A stretch of DNA of 64,000 bases from JAABQT01 sp035459025 (GCA_035459025.1 DATHYT010000029.1:72703-136702); one strand, 5' to 3'. Counted from the first letter of the stretch, positions 35,754-44,340 are shown. Program-made: numbers and translations. The notes: generated by a model from the sequence alone, not told the origin.

Positions 35754-36773
35754 GTGGCGGCCGTGCCCAGGACCGCGTTCGTCACCGGCGCCACCGGATT
35801 CGTTGGCCTCAACCTCGTCGAGGAGCTCCTCGCGCAGGGCTGGCGCGTGGTGGCGCTGCATCGCAGGGATTCGGACCTCACGTACCTGCGGCGCTTGCCG
35901 GCCGCCCGCGTGGTGGGCGACATCACCGACGCGCCGTCGGTGCGGCGCGCGATGCCGCAGGGCGTGGACGCGGTGTTTCACGTCGCCGGCGATACGAGCC
36001 TGTGGTCGAAGCGCAACGCCGCCCAGGATCGCGTCAACGTCGACGGCACGCGAAACGTCGTCGGCGCGGCGCTGGAGAAGCGCGCGCGGCGCCTGGTGCA
36101 GACCTCGAGCATCTCGGCGTACGGCCGGCACCCCGGCCGCATCGACGAAAGCGCCCGGCAGCTCGGCGCGAACTCGCCCGTCAACTACGAGCGCTCGAAG
36201 TTTCTGGCCGAGGAGGCGGTGCGCGCCGGCCTGGCGCGCGGTCTGGGCGCGGTGATCCTCAACCCGGCGGGCATCCTCGGACCATACGACACGCGCGGCT
36301 GGGGCCGACTGTTCCTGCTGGTGGCTGCGGGGCGGCTGCCCGGCGTGCCGCCGGGATCACGCAGCTTCTGCGGCGTGCGCGAAGTGGCGCGGGCGCATAT
36401 CGCCGCCGCCGAGCGCGGGCGCATCGGCGAAAACTACCTGCTCGGCGGCGCGGACGTGAGCCTCCCAGAGCTGGTGCGCGAGATCTGCGCCGCGCTTGGC
36501 CGTCCGGCGCCGCGGCGCGCGACGCCCGCCTGGGTGCTGCGTGCGCTGGGCGCCGCCGGCGCCGCGCGCGGTGCGCTGACGGGAAAGCCGCCCACGCTCA
36601 CGCCTGAAGCGGTGCGCATGGTCACGGGCACGCTGACCTGCGACAGCGCCAAAGCGATGCGCGAGCTTGGCTATCGCGCCGCGCCGCTCGGTGAAATGGT
36701 GCGCGCCTGCGTCGCCTGGCTCGCCGCGGAAGGCCTGCTGCCCGGGGTAGAATCGGCGGGCCGCACTGCGTAA
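35754..36773 (+). CDS. NAD-dependent epimerase/dehydratase (dihydroflavonol-4-reductase-like)
   Basis: An extended short-chain dehydrogenase. The Rossmann loop is VTGATGFVGLNLVEEL, followed by VVGDITDAPSVRRA and VFHVAGDTSLWSKR. The catalytic pair is Tyr and Lys in NYERSKFLAEEAV, with Ser in QTSSISAYG. The start is uncertain: I take the GTG at 35754 (339 aa, MAAVPRTAFVTG); a TTG at 35727 or a GTG at 35763 are alternatives. The family reduces or epimerises hydroxylated sugars, sterols or flavonoid-like substrates; which one is unknown. Confidence 0.85.
   Translation: MAAVPRTAFVTGATGFVGLNLVEELLAQGWRVVALHRRDSDLTYLRRLPAARVVGDITDAPSVRRAMPQGVDAVFHVAGDTSLWSKRNAAQDRVNVDGTRNVVGAALEKRARRLVQTSSISAYGRHPGRIDESARQLGANSPVNYERSKFLAEEAVRAGLARGLGAVILNPAGILGPYDTRGWGRLFLLVAAGRLPGVPPGSRSFCGVREVARAHIAAAERGRIGENYLLGGADVSLPELVREICAALGRPAPRRATPAWVLRALGAAGAARGALTGKPPTLTPEAVRMVTGTLTCDSAKAMRELGYRAAPLGEMVRACVAWLAAEGLLPGVESAGRTA
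36748..36753 (+). promoter_or_regulatory. -10-like TAGAAT upstream of the HpaI-type aldolase
   Basis: TAGAAT at the end of the epimerase gene, 37 nt before the aldolase ATG. It would give the aldolase/dehydrogenase pair its own promoter. No clear -35. Confidence 0.4.
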
Positions 36774-36790
36774 CCACCCCGCCTTCTCCC

Positions 36791-37555
36791 ATGGAACTGC
36801 CGAAGAATGCGTTCAAGCGCGCCCTGCGCGACGGAAACAACCAGATCGGCCTGTGGTCGAGCCTGTCCTCCAACTACACGGTGGAGGTGATCGCCGGCGC
36901 GGGCTTCGACTGGATCCTGCTCGACATGGAGCACTCGCCGAATGATTTGGAGAGCCTGCTCTCGCAGCTGCAGGCGGCGGCGCCCTACCCCACGCACCCG
37001 GTGGTGCGCGTGCCCTGGAACGACATGGTGACCATCAAGCGCGTGCTCGATGCCGGCGCGCAGTCGCTCCTCATCCCCTACGTGCAGAACGCGTCGGAAG
37101 CGAAGGCCGCTGTGGGGCACACGCGCTATCCGCCCGCCGGCGTGCGCGGCGTGGCCGGCACCACGCGCGCCACGCGCTTTGGGCGCATCAAGGACTACGC
37201 GAAGCGCGCGCACGAGGAGATCTGCGTGCTGGTGCAGCTGGAAACGAAGCCCGCGCTCGACGAAATCGAGAAGGTGGCCGCCGTTGACGGCGTCGACGGC
37301 ATCTTCATCGGCCCGGCCGACCTGCACGCTTCGATGGGCTTTCCGGGCGAGACCGCCAATCCCGCAGTGCTGCCGCTGATCGAGGAGAGCGTGCGGCGCA
37401 TTCGGAAAGCGGGGAAAGCTCCAGGGTACCTGTCGCCCGTGGAGGCCGACGCGAAGAAGATGCTCGCCGCCGGCGCGCAGTTCGTCGCCGTGGGCGCCGA
37501 CGTCGGCCTGCTCGCGCGCGGCGCCGAAAACCTACTTGCAAGGTTCAAGTCATGA
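36791..37555 (+). CDS. HpcH/HpaI-type class II aldolase
   Basis: A 254-aa metal-dependent aldolase of the HpaI/RhmA/GarL family, which cleaves 4-hydroxy-2-oxo or 2-keto-3-deoxy acids to pyruvate and an aldehyde. Active-site residues visible: Asp45-Glu47-His48 in LLDMEHSPND, Arg74 in VVRVPWND, the metal Glu in VQLETKPA and Asp in IGPADLHASMG. The ATG at 36791 begins MELPKNAFKRAL. The stop overlaps the next dehydrogenase start (ATGA). Together with a sugar-acid dehydratase 5 kb away it could process keto-deoxy acids, but that link is inference. Confidence 0.9.
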   Translation: MELPKNAFKRALRDGNNQIGLWSSLSSNYTVEVIAGAGFDWILLDMEHSPNDLESLLSQLQAAAPYPTHPVVRVPWNDMVTIKRVLDAGAQSLLIPYVQNASEAKAAVGHTRYPPAGVRGVAGTTRATRFGRIKDYAKRAHEEICVLVQLETKPALDEIEKVAAVDGVDGIFIGPADLHASMGFPGETANPAVLPLIEESVRRIRKAGKAPGYLSPVEADAKKMLAAGAQFVAVGADVGLLARGAENLLARFKS

Positions 37556-38490
37556 AAGCCGAGATCATCGCCACCACCCGCATCTACGCGCCGACGCAAA
37601 AGCGCCTGGATGCGGAATTCACCTGCCACAAGCTGCACGAGGCCGCCGACCGCGCCGCGTTCCTGAAGCAGCACGCGCCCAACGTGCGCGGGCTGGCCAC
37701 CTTCGGCCCGGCGGGCGCGGACGCGGCGCTGATGGACGCACTGCCCAAGCTGGAGATCATCTCCAACTTCGGCGTGGGCGTGGACGCCATCGACCTCGCC
37801 GCGGCCAAGCAACGCAAGATCATCGTCACCAACACCCCCGACGTGCTGAACGACTGCGTCGCCGACACGGCGATGGCGCTCACCGTGAACGTGATGCGCA
37901 AGTTCCCGCAGGCCGAGGTCTATCTGCGCGCCGGGCACTGGGCGGCCAAGGGCGCCTACCCCCTGACCACGTCGCTTGGCGGCAAGACCATGGGCATCCT
38001 CGGCCTCGGGCGCATCGGCGAAGACATCGCCAAGCGCGCGCAGGCCTTCGGCATGAAAATCCGATACCACAACCGCAACAAGAAGGACGTCGCCTACCCC
38101 TACGACAGCGACGCCGTGGCGCTGGCGAGGAACTCCGACGTGCTGATGGTCGTCACCCCGGGCGGCGCGGCCACGGACAAGCTGGTGAATGCGCAAGTGC
38201 TGGATGCGCTCGGCCCCGAGGGCTACCTGGTGAACATCGCGCGCGGCTCGGTGGTGGATGAGCCCGTGCTGCTGAAGTACCTGCAGGAAAAGAGAATCGC
38301 CGGAGCGGGGCTGGACGTGTTCGCCGACGAGCCCAAGGTGCCGCCGGCGTTCTTCGCCCTGGACAACGCCGTGCTGTTCCCGCATGTGGGCAGCGCGACG
38401 ACCGAGACGCGCACCGCGATGGGGAATCTGCAGGTCGACAACCTCGTCGCCCATTTCGCCGGCACGCCGGTGCTCACTCGCGTCGTCTGA
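37552..38490 (+). CDS. D-isomer-specific 2-hydroxyacid dehydrogenase (GhrB/hydroxypyruvate reductase-like)
   Basis: A 312-aa NAD(P)H dehydrogenase interconverting 2-oxo acids and D-2-hydroxy acids. Cofactor loop GLGRIG at residues 151-156 with the acidic position replaced by HNRNKKD, which suggests NADPH preference. Catalytic Arg231 (NIARGSVVDE), Glu260 (DVFADEP) and His278 (FPHVGSATTETR) are all in place. Translationally coupled to the aldolase, it probably reduces hydroxypyruvate, glyoxylate or a product of the aldol cleavage. Confidence 0.92.
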   Translation: MKAEIIATTRIYAPTQKRLDAEFTCHKLHEAADRAAFLKQHAPNVRGLATFGPAGADAALMDALPKLEIISNFGVGVDAIDLAAAKQRKIIVTNTPDVLNDCVADTAMALTVNVMRKFPQAEVYLRAGHWAAKGAYPLTTSLGGKTMGILGLGRIGEDIAKRAQAFGMKIRYHNRNKKDVAYPYDSDAVALARNSDVLMVVTPGGAATDKLVNAQVLDALGPEGYLVNIARGSVVDEPVLLKYLQEKRIAGAGLDVFADEPKVPPAFFALDNAVLFPHVGSATTETRTAMGNLQVDNLVAHFAGTPVLTRVV

Positions 38491-38590
38491 CGCCCGCTTT
38501 ATTGCGTTGCAGCACCGGTGGGCGCGGGACTCGCGCTATCATTCCCGCGCGCACCAGGACATTTCAAGCAGTTCAACGAAGGAGGAGAGG

Positions 38591-39532
38591 ATGAAAGCCA
38601 GATTGTCTTTGCTCGCCCTGGCGGCGGGCGCAGTAATCGCCGCACCCGCGGCGGCCCAGCAAGTCACCTTCATGACCGGCCCGCAGGGCGGCTCGTGGAT
38701 CCCGCTCGGCGGCGCGCTGAAGGGCATGTGGGAGAAGAACGTGAAGGGCCTCGAGATCACGCAAACCCCTGGCGCCGGGATCGCCAACGTGCGCGGCGTG
38801 GACGAGGGCAAGGCGCACATCGGACTGTCGAACTCGAACACCGCGGTGCTCGGCGTGCAGGGCGAGAAACCCTATCCGAAGAAGGTCACCAACGTCTGCC
38901 AGCTGGCGAATCTCTACCCGCAGTACTTCCAGGTAGTCGCGCTCGCCGATGCCAACGTCAACAGCCTGGCGGATCTGAAGGGCAAGACGCTGGTGACGCA
39001 GCCCAAGGGCAACACGGGCGAACTGCTCACCGAGCAGGTGCTGAAGATCAACGGCATGAGCTACCAGTCGCTCGCCAAGGCCAACTTCCAGGCCGGCTAC
39101 ACCGACGCCGTGTCGATGATGAAGGACGGCCACGCGCAGGTGTTCACGCTCGGCACCACGGCGCCGGCCTCGGCGGTGATGGACCTCGCCAGCGCGCGCG
39201 ACGTGAAGCTGGTGCCCGTGGACGACAAGACCTTCAACGAAGTGAAGCGGATGAACCCCGGTCACAACAAGCTGATCATCAAGGCCGGCACCTATCCGAA
39301 GCAGGACAAGGACGTGCCGGTGATCGGCTACTCGACGCACGTCATCGTCGCCTGCGACCTGCCCGAGGCCACGGTGTACGGCATGGTCAAGACCATGGCT
39401 GCCGGCGTGGATGACATGGCGGCCGTGGTCAAGGCCATCGCCGGCTCGACGCCCAAGGACATGGCGCTCGACATCGGCGTGCCGTTCCACAAGGGCGCAA
39501 TCAAGTTCTACAAGGAAGTGGGGGCGATGTAA
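38591..39532 (+). CDS. TAXI-family TRAP transporter solute-binding protein
   Basis: A 313-aa periplasmic receptor for a TRAP transporter. The signal peptide ends APAAAQ before QVTFMTGPQGGSW; FMTGPQGGSWIPLGGAL is the TAXI family N-terminal motif, and GIANVRGVDEGKAHIGLSNSN follows. I chose the ATG at 38591 because GGAGGAGAGG immediately precedes it. It is followed by a strong hairpin and then the fused DctQM permease. TAXI ligands include glutamate and other small carboxylates; this one is unknown. Confidence 0.94.
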   Translation: MKARLSLLALAAGAVIAAPAAAQQVTFMTGPQGGSWIPLGGALKGMWEKNVKGLEITQTPGAGIANVRGVDEGKAHIGLSNSNTAVLGVQGEKPYPKKVTNVCQLANLYPQYFQVVALADANVNSLADLKGKTLVTQPKGNTGELLTEQVLKINGMSYQSLAKANFQAGYTDAVSMMKDGHAQVFTLGTTAPASAVMDLASARDVKLVPVDDKTFNEVKRMNPGHNKLIIKAGTYPKQDKDVPVIGYSTHVIVACDLPEATVYGMVKTMAAGVDDMAAVVKAIAGSTPKDMALDIGVPFHKGAIKFYKEVGAM

Positions 39533-39555
39533 CGCCCGCCAGGGCGTAACGACAG

Positions 39556-39576
39556 CGGGGCGGCATGGCCGCCCCG
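39556..39576 (+). terminator. Intercistronic hairpin between TAXI receptor and TRAP permease
   Basis: CGGGGCGGC-ATG-GCCGCCCCG, a perfect 9-bp stem with a 3-nt loop, followed by TTTC. It lies 24 nt after the receptor stop and 19 nt before the permease ATG at 39595. The structure is terminator-like and would give more receptor than permease, either by partial termination or by protecting the receptor mRNA 3' end. Confidence 0.7.
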
Positions 39577-39594
39577 TTTCACATCGGGGGGCTC

Positions 39595-41526
39595 ATGGCC
39601 GAGGAAAAAGCGGCGACCTCACCCGCGGCAGCGGCGTTGCGCTGGATTGCGCTCGCCATCGCCGTGGCGATGTCGCTGTACCACATGTACGTGGCCGGCT
39701 TCGGGCCGCCCGAGGCACTCATCTTCCGCGGTACGCACCTGCTGTTCGCCCTCACCCTGGTCTTCATCCTCTATCCGTTCCGCCGTGAGGGAAGCGCCGC
39801 CTGGCGAGCGCTCGACCTGCTGCTGCTCGTCGGCGGCTGGGGCGTGGTGCTGCACATCTTCCTCAACTACGAGTACTACACCAACCGCATCATCTACATC
39901 GACGAGCTCACGGCGTGGGACAAGTTCTATGCCGTGGTCTCGGTGCTCGTCGTGCTTGACGCGACGCGCCGCGTCATCGGCTGGGCGCTGCCGCTCACGG
40001 CGATGGTGTTCCTCGCCTACGCGCTGCAGTCGCACGTGGCGCTGCCGGTGCTGATGGAGCAGGTGTACTTCTCCACCGAGGGCATCTTTGGCCAGACGCT
40101 GGGCGTGTCGGCCTCGTACGTGATGCTGTTCGTACTGTTCGGCGCCTTCATGGAAAAGAGCGGTACCGGGCAGCTGTTCATGGACTTCGCGCTGTCCATC
40201 ACCGGGCGCTACGCCGGCGGCCCGGGCAAGGTCGCAGTGGTGAGCTCGAGCCTCTTCGGCACCGTCTCGGGCAGCGCGGTGGCCAACGTCATGGTGGACG
40301 GCCCGATCACCATTCCGCTCATGAAGCGCACCGGCTTCCGACCGCCCTTCGCCGCCGCAGTGGAAGCCGTCGCCTCCACCGGCGGGCAGCTGATGCCGCC
40401 CATCATGGGGGCGGCGGCCTTCGTCATGGCGGAGTTTCTCGCCGTGCCATACGCGCAGGTAGCGCTGTGGGCGCTGGTGCCGGCCCTGCTGTACTACCTG
40501 GCGGTGTTCTTCGCGGTGCATTTCGAGGCCAAGCGCTACAAGCTCTCGGGCGTTCCAGCCGCCGAGCTGCCGCGCTTTGGGCAGGTCATGCTGATGCGCG
40601 GACACCTCTTCGTGCCGATCCTCATTGTCCTGTTCGGTTTGATGGCCGGCTACTCGGCGCCGCTGTGTGCGCTTGTCGGCGCGCTCGCCTGCCTGCCGCT
40701 CGCCCTGATGCGACGCTCGACGCGTGCCGGCATCACCTGGAAGTCCGTCATCGATGCGTTGGAAGAGGGGGCCCGCAATACGCTCGCGGTTGCCATGGCC
40801 TGCGCCTGCGCCGGTATCGTCATCGCCTGCGTCACCATCACCGGCCTGGGCATCGTCTTTACGCAGCTGGTCGTCGCGCTCGCCCAGGACCAGCTGATCC
40901 TCGCGCTCATCCTCACGGCGATGGCCGGGATCGTGCTGGGCATGGGCATGCCGACCACCCCCGCGTACATCATGATGGTGGCGCTGCTCGTGCCCGCGGT
41001 GATCAAGCTCGCCGTATCCGGCTGCCCCGAGCCGATCACGCCGGAATGCAAGAGCTCGATGACGCCGGCGGCGCACATGTTCGCGTTCTATTTCGCCATC
41101 CTGTCGGCGATCACACCGCCGGTGGCCCTGGCGATCTTCGCCGCAGCGGGCCTGGCCAAGGCGAATATGTGGCAGTCGGGATTCGCCGCCATGCGCGCGG
41201 CTGCGCCCGCCTACATCGTGCCGTTCATGTTCGTCTACGAGCCGGCGCTGCTGCTGGTGTCCAAGAACTGGGCCGCGGACTGGCCCTACGTGTTCTGGGT
41301 GGTGATCACGGCCTGCACGGGCGTCATTGCCCTTGCCGGTGGCCTGTTCGGCTGGCTGGTCGGCTTCGCCACGACGTGGCAGCGCGCGTTGCTGATCGTC
41401 GGCGCGCTGTGCCTGATCAAGCCCGGCGTCTACACCGACGCGATCGGCTTCGGGCTGCTGGCGCTGGTGGTCGGCGTGCAGCTCGTAGAGCGCCGGCGAA
41501 TCTCGGAAAGCGGCGCTCGCGCCTAG
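39595..41526 (+). CDS. TRAP transporter fused permease (DctQ-DctM)
   Basis: A 643-aa inner-membrane protein combining the small (DctQ-like, about residues 1-170) and large (DctM-like) TRAP subunits, as is usual for TAXI systems. Motifs: SSSLFGTVSGSAVANVMVDG, EAVASTGGQLMPPIMGAAAF and GMGMPTTPAYIMMVAL. I prefer the ATG at 39595 (MAEEKAATSP): the upstream in-frame ATG at 39565 is inside the loop of the hairpin above. It works with the TAXI receptor and a sodium or proton gradient. Confidence 0.94.
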   Translation: MAEEKAATSPAAAALRWIALAIAVAMSLYHMYVAGFGPPEALIFRGTHLLFALTLVFILYPFRREGSAAWRALDLLLLVGGWGVVLHIFLNYEYYTNRIIYIDELTAWDKFYAVVSVLVVLDATRRVIGWALPLTAMVFLAYALQSHVALPVLMEQVYFSTEGIFGQTLGVSASYVMLFVLFGAFMEKSGTGQLFMDFALSITGRYAGGPGKVAVVSSSLFGTVSGSAVANVMVDGPITIPLMKRTGFRPPFAAAVEAVASTGGQLMPPIMGAAAFVMAEFLAVPYAQVALWALVPALLYYLAVFFAVHFEAKRYKLSGVPAAELPRFGQVMLMRGHLFVPILIVLFGLMAGYSAPLCALVGALACLPLALMRRSTRAGITWKSVIDALEEGARNTLAVAMACACAGIVIACVTITGLGIVFTQLVVALAQDQLILALILTAMAGIVLGMGMPTTPAYIMMVALLVPAVIKLAVSGCPEPITPECKSSMTPAAHMFAFYFAILSAITPPVALAIFAAAGLAKANMWQSGFAAMRAAAPAYIVPFMFVYEPALLLVSKNWAADWPYVFWVVITACTGVIALAGGLFGWLVGFATTWQRALLIVGALCLIKPGVYTDAIGFGLLALVVGVQLVERRRISESGARA

Positions 41527-41784
41527 CTACTGCACGTCGTTGTCGATGCGGTGCGTCTCGCGCTCGACCCGGTACTCGCCCTCGATCACCGTGCCGTGGC
41601 CTTGGGCCTCGGCCCGCGCCTTGGCCTGCGCCGCGGCCTTGCGCAGGTCGCGCGTCTTCCACACCAACCATCCCCATACCCCCAGGGCGAGGATCGCGGC
41701 GGCGGCGAAGATCACGGACGCGAAAATGAACGCCGCAACGAAAAGCACGATGGCGAGCGCGATCCCGACGATGCGCTGAAGCAC
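41527..41784 (-). CDS. Small membrane protein (85 aa)
   Basis: Starts with GTG at 41784 (MLQRIVGIALAIVLFVAAF), 2 nt after the VOC gene stop. Two hydrophobic helices occupy residues 5-44, followed by a basic Ala/Lys/Arg helix and a polar tail VIEGEYRVERETHRIDND. No function recognised; the topology resembles small envelope proteins. Its stop is one base from the TRAP permease stop on the other strand. Confidence 0.65.
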   Translation of the reverse strand: MLQRIVGIALAIVLFVAAFIFASVIFAAAAILALGVWGWLVWKTRDLRKAAAQAKARAEAQGHGTVIEGEYRVERETHRIDNDVQ

Positions 41785-41786
41785 GT

Positions 41787-42182
41787 TCAAGCGGGTGCGG
41801 CCTCCGCTGCGTCGAAGTCGATCTCCACCTTGGCGTTGTTGGGGTCGTGGAAGAAGAGCTGCCAGGTGCCGTACTCGGGCAGCCGGCGCAGCTCGTACGC
41901 GATGCCCTTCGCCTTCAGTTTGGCCACCGTTTCGGCGAGCCCGGTGCCGTAGAAGGCCATGTGGTCGATAACGCCCTTCACCAGGACCTTCTTGTCCTTG
42001 CCGGCGACGACGTGCAGGATCGGGTCCTTGCCGCGGCCGCCGTCGGCATAGAGCCACGCGCCCGGGAAAGTGAACGGCGGGCGCGCGCCGGGCTTGAGGT
42101 TGAGGTGCTCCTCGTAGAACGCCAACGTCGCCGGCAGGTCGTCGGTGAGGATGTTGAAGTGGTCCATGCGTGTGATCGGCAT
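41787..42182 (-). CDS. VOC-family (glyoxalase/bleomycin resistance) protein
   Basis: A 131-aa single-domain vicinal oxygen chelate protein. It begins MPITRMDHFNILTDDLPATLAFYEEHL cut at the usual first beta-alpha-beta unit, with a second half starting DHMAFYGTGLAETV and ending FFHDPNNAKVEIDFD; the His residues and the terminal Glu are probable metal ligands. I chose the ATG at 42182 over one at 42203 because VOC proteins start at this point. It may act on ring-cleavage or keto acid metabolites; no direct evidence. Confidence 0.85.
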   Translation of the reverse strand: MPITRMDHFNILTDDLPATLAFYEEHLNLKPGARPPFTFPGAWLYADGGRGKDPILHVVAGKDKKVLVKGVIDHMAFYGTGLAETVAKLKAKGIAYELRRLPEYGTWQLFFHDPNNAKVEIDFDAAEAAPA

Positions 42183-42266
42183 CGCAAGCGCCCCCGCGGG
42201 CATCGATCTGGCTATGGCGCGCTAATGTGGCACGCGAAACGCCGGGGTGCAACCAGCGCGCAGGGG

Positions 42267-42272
42267 TAGAAT
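42267..42272 (+). promoter_or_regulatory. -10-like TAGAAT directly before the hydratase ATG
   Basis: TAGAAT ends 7 nt before the ATG at 42280; no Shine-Dalgarno is present, so the mRNA may be leaderless. Confidence 0.45.
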
Positions 42273-42279
42273 TTTCCGC

Positions 42280-43092
42280 ATGCCCGAGTCCACACTGAAG
42301 AAGGTATCGGAAGAACTGATCGAGCTGGCGGCGAGCGGCCACACGGCGCCGCCGTTCAGCGCGCGCTATCCGAAGCTCGACGCCGAGGCCGGCTACCGCG
42401 CCATGCGCCGCCTGCACCAGCACCGCCTGACCATCGGCTGGAAGCCGCTCGGGCGCAAGATCGGCTTCACCAACCGCACGCTGTGGGAGCGCTACGGCGT
42501 GCACGAGCCGATCTGGGGCTTCGTCTACGACCACACGCTCATCCGCAGCGCGGACAACCGCGCCGAAGTGCCGCTCGAGAACCTGGCGCAGCCGCGCATC
42601 GAGGCCGAGATCTGCTTCGGGCTGAAGGCGCCGCCGCCGCGCTCGCACGACCCGCACGCGATCCTCGCCGCCGTCGAGTGGGTCGCGCATTCGGTGGAAA
42701 TCGTGCAGTGCTTCCATCCCGACTGGAAGGTGACGCTGCCCGATTGCACCGCCGCCAACGGGCTGCACGGGCGGCTCGTCCTCGGCACGCCGGTCGCGGT
42801 CGAGAGCATTCCGCACCTGGAGGCGCTGCTGCCCGCGGCGCGCGTGGTGCTGCGCAAGGGCGGCAAGGCCGTGGACGAGGGCGTCGGCGCGAACGTGCTC
42901 GACAGCCCGCTGTATGCACTGGCGCACCTCGTCGAGGTGCTGGCGCTGCAGCCCGACTTCGACCAGCTGCACGCCGAGGAGATCGTCTCCACGGGCACGC
43001 TCACCGACGCGCATCCGGTGAAGGCGGGCGAGTCCTGGAGCACCGCCTTCGAGGGGCTGCCGCTTCCCGGCCTCACGGTGAAATTCACGTGA
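42280..43092 (+). CDS. FAH-superfamily hydratase (2-keto-4-pentenoate hydratase-like)
   Basis: A 270-aa protein of the MhpD/4-oxalocrotonate decarboxylase group, which hydrates or decarboxylates 2-oxo-enoic acids from aromatic meta-cleavage. Metal-binding Glu108, Glu110 (RIEAEICFGL) and Glu140 (SVEIVQ) match the MhpD pattern, and LGRKIGFTNRTLW is the family N-terminal motif. The stop overlaps the CaiB-family GTG start, so the two are coupled. The substrate is unknown; no ring-cleavage dioxygenase is nearby. Confidence 0.88.
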   Translation: MPESTLKKVSEELIELAASGHTAPPFSARYPKLDAEAGYRAMRRLHQHRLTIGWKPLGRKIGFTNRTLWERYGVHEPIWGFVYDHTLIRSADNRAEVPLENLAQPRIEAEICFGLKAPPPRSHDPHAILAAVEWVAHSVEIVQCFHPDWKVTLPDCTAANGLHGRLVLGTPVAVESIPHLEALLPAARVVLRKGGKAVDEGVGANVLDSPLYALAHLVEVLALQPDFDQLHAEEIVSTGTLTDAHPVKAGESWSTAFEGLPLPGLTVKFT

Positions 43093-44273
43093 GGCAACCG
43101 CTGGAGGGCGTCACGGTAGTGGCGCTCGAGCAGGTGATCGCCGGCCCGTTCTGCACGCGCCAGCTCGCCGAGCTCGGCGCGCGTGTCATCAAGATCGAGC
43201 GCCCCGGGGTCGGCGACCAGTCGCGCGCGATGGACCGCACCGTGCAGGGGCTGTCGTCGCATTTCGTCTGGACCAACCGCTCCAAGGAAAGCCTCGCCCT
43301 GGACGTGAAGCACCCGCTGGCGAAGCCGATCCTCGCGCGGCTCCTCGAGCGCGCCGACGTGTTCGTGCAGAACCTTGCGCCCGGCGCCGTCGAGCGCCTG
43401 GGCCTGGGCGCGGCCGAGCTGCGCGCGCGCCATCCGCGCCTGGTGTGGTGCGGCATCTCCGGCTATGGTCCCGCCGGCCCTTATGCGGCCAAGCGCGCCT
43501 ACGACCTGCTCGTGCAGTGCGAGGCGGGCCTGCTCTCGGTGACCGGCACCCCCGAGGCGCCCGCCAAGGCCGGCATCCCGGTCGCCGACATCGCCGCCGG
43601 CATGTACGCGATGTCTTCGATCCTCGCCGCGCTGCTCCGGCGCGAGCGCGACGGCGTGGGCGCGACGCTCGATATCACCATGTTCGAGTCGCTCGGCGAA
43701 TGGATGGGGTTTCCCGCGTACTTCACCGCCTACGGCGGCACGCCGCCGCCGCGCTCGGGGGCCTATCACGCCACTATCGTGCCCTACGGGCCGTTCGCGG
43801 CGGGTGACGGCAAGACAGTGTTCCTCAGCATCCAGAACGAGCGCGAGTTCGCGCGCTTCTGCGACCAGGTGCTGGGCAACGCGGCGCTGGCGAAAGACCC
43901 GCGCTTTTCCTCAAGCCCCGCGCGCGTGGCGCACCGCGACGCCATGCACGCCGAGATCGCGCGCGTGTTCGGCGCGCTGGGCGCGGCGCAGGTGGTGCAG
44001 CGGCTGGAAGCCGCCGGCATCGCCAACGCGCGGCTCAACACCATGCAGGAGTTCTGGGACCACCCGCAGCTCGCGGCGCGCGATCGCTGGCGCGAGGTGG
44101 GCACCGAGGCCGGGGCGGTGCGCGCGCCCAAGGTGCCGCTCAACCTGTCGGAGTTCGAGCCGCGCATGGACGACGTGCCCGCGCTCGGCGCGCACAGCCG
44201 CGCGATCCTCGCGGAGCTCGGCTACGGCGAAGCGGAGATCGACCGCTTAGCGGGAGAAAAGGCTATCGCATAG
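43089..44273 (+). CDS. CaiB/BaiF family III CoA-transferase
   Basis: A 394-aa formyl-CoA transferase-like protein that swaps CoA between organic acids. It starts with GTG at 43089 (GTGA overlap with the hydratase). The N-terminal motif is GVTVVALEQVIAGPFCTRQLAELGA in broken form; the catalytic Asp is Asp167 in PVADIAAGMYA, and ISGYGPAGPYAAKRAYD precedes it. Coupling to a hydratase suggests it activates or deactivates an unsaturated or hydroxy acid as the CoA ester. A long open frame starting earlier is a shadow of the hydratase. Confidence 0.93.
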   Translation: MRQPLEGVTVVALEQVIAGPFCTRQLAELGARVIKIERPGVGDQSRAMDRTVQGLSSHFVWTNRSKESLALDVKHPLAKPILARLLERADVFVQNLAPGAVERLGLGAAELRARHPRLVWCGISGYGPAGPYAAKRAYDLLVQCEAGLLSVTGTPEAPAKAGIPVADIAAGMYAMSSILAALLRRERDGVGATLDITMFESLGEWMGFPAYFTAYGGTPPPRSGAYHATIVPYGPFAAGDGKTVFLSIQNEREFARFCDQVLGNAALAKDPRFSSSPARVAHRDAMHAEIARVFGALGAAQVVQRLEAAGIANARLNTMQEFWDHPQLAARDRWREVGTEAGAVRAPKVPLNLSEFEPRMDDVPALGAHSRAILAELGYGEAEIDRLAGEKAIA

Positions 44274-44295
44274 GTGCTGCTGCCGTTCAATGCGT

Positions 44296-44340
44296 CTCGG
44301 CTTTTCTGGCGGGGTGAATCTTCCCGCCAGAAAAGCCGAG
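44296..44340. terminator. Bidirectional terminator: perfect 18-bp stem
   Basis: Arms 44296-44313 and 44323-44340 (CTCGGCTTTTCTGGCGGG and its exact complement) with a 9-nt loop. It lies between convergent genes: 22 nt after the CaiB-family stop and about 45 nt after the DGQHR gene stop. T-runs are inside the stem rather than after it, but its position and stability make a two-way terminator the best explanation. Confidence 0.75.

Noticed and set aside
39565..39594. Upstream ATG as the start of the first TRAP permease
   Set aside because: The ATG is the loop of a perfect 9-bp hairpin, and the next ATG gives the more usual N-terminus.
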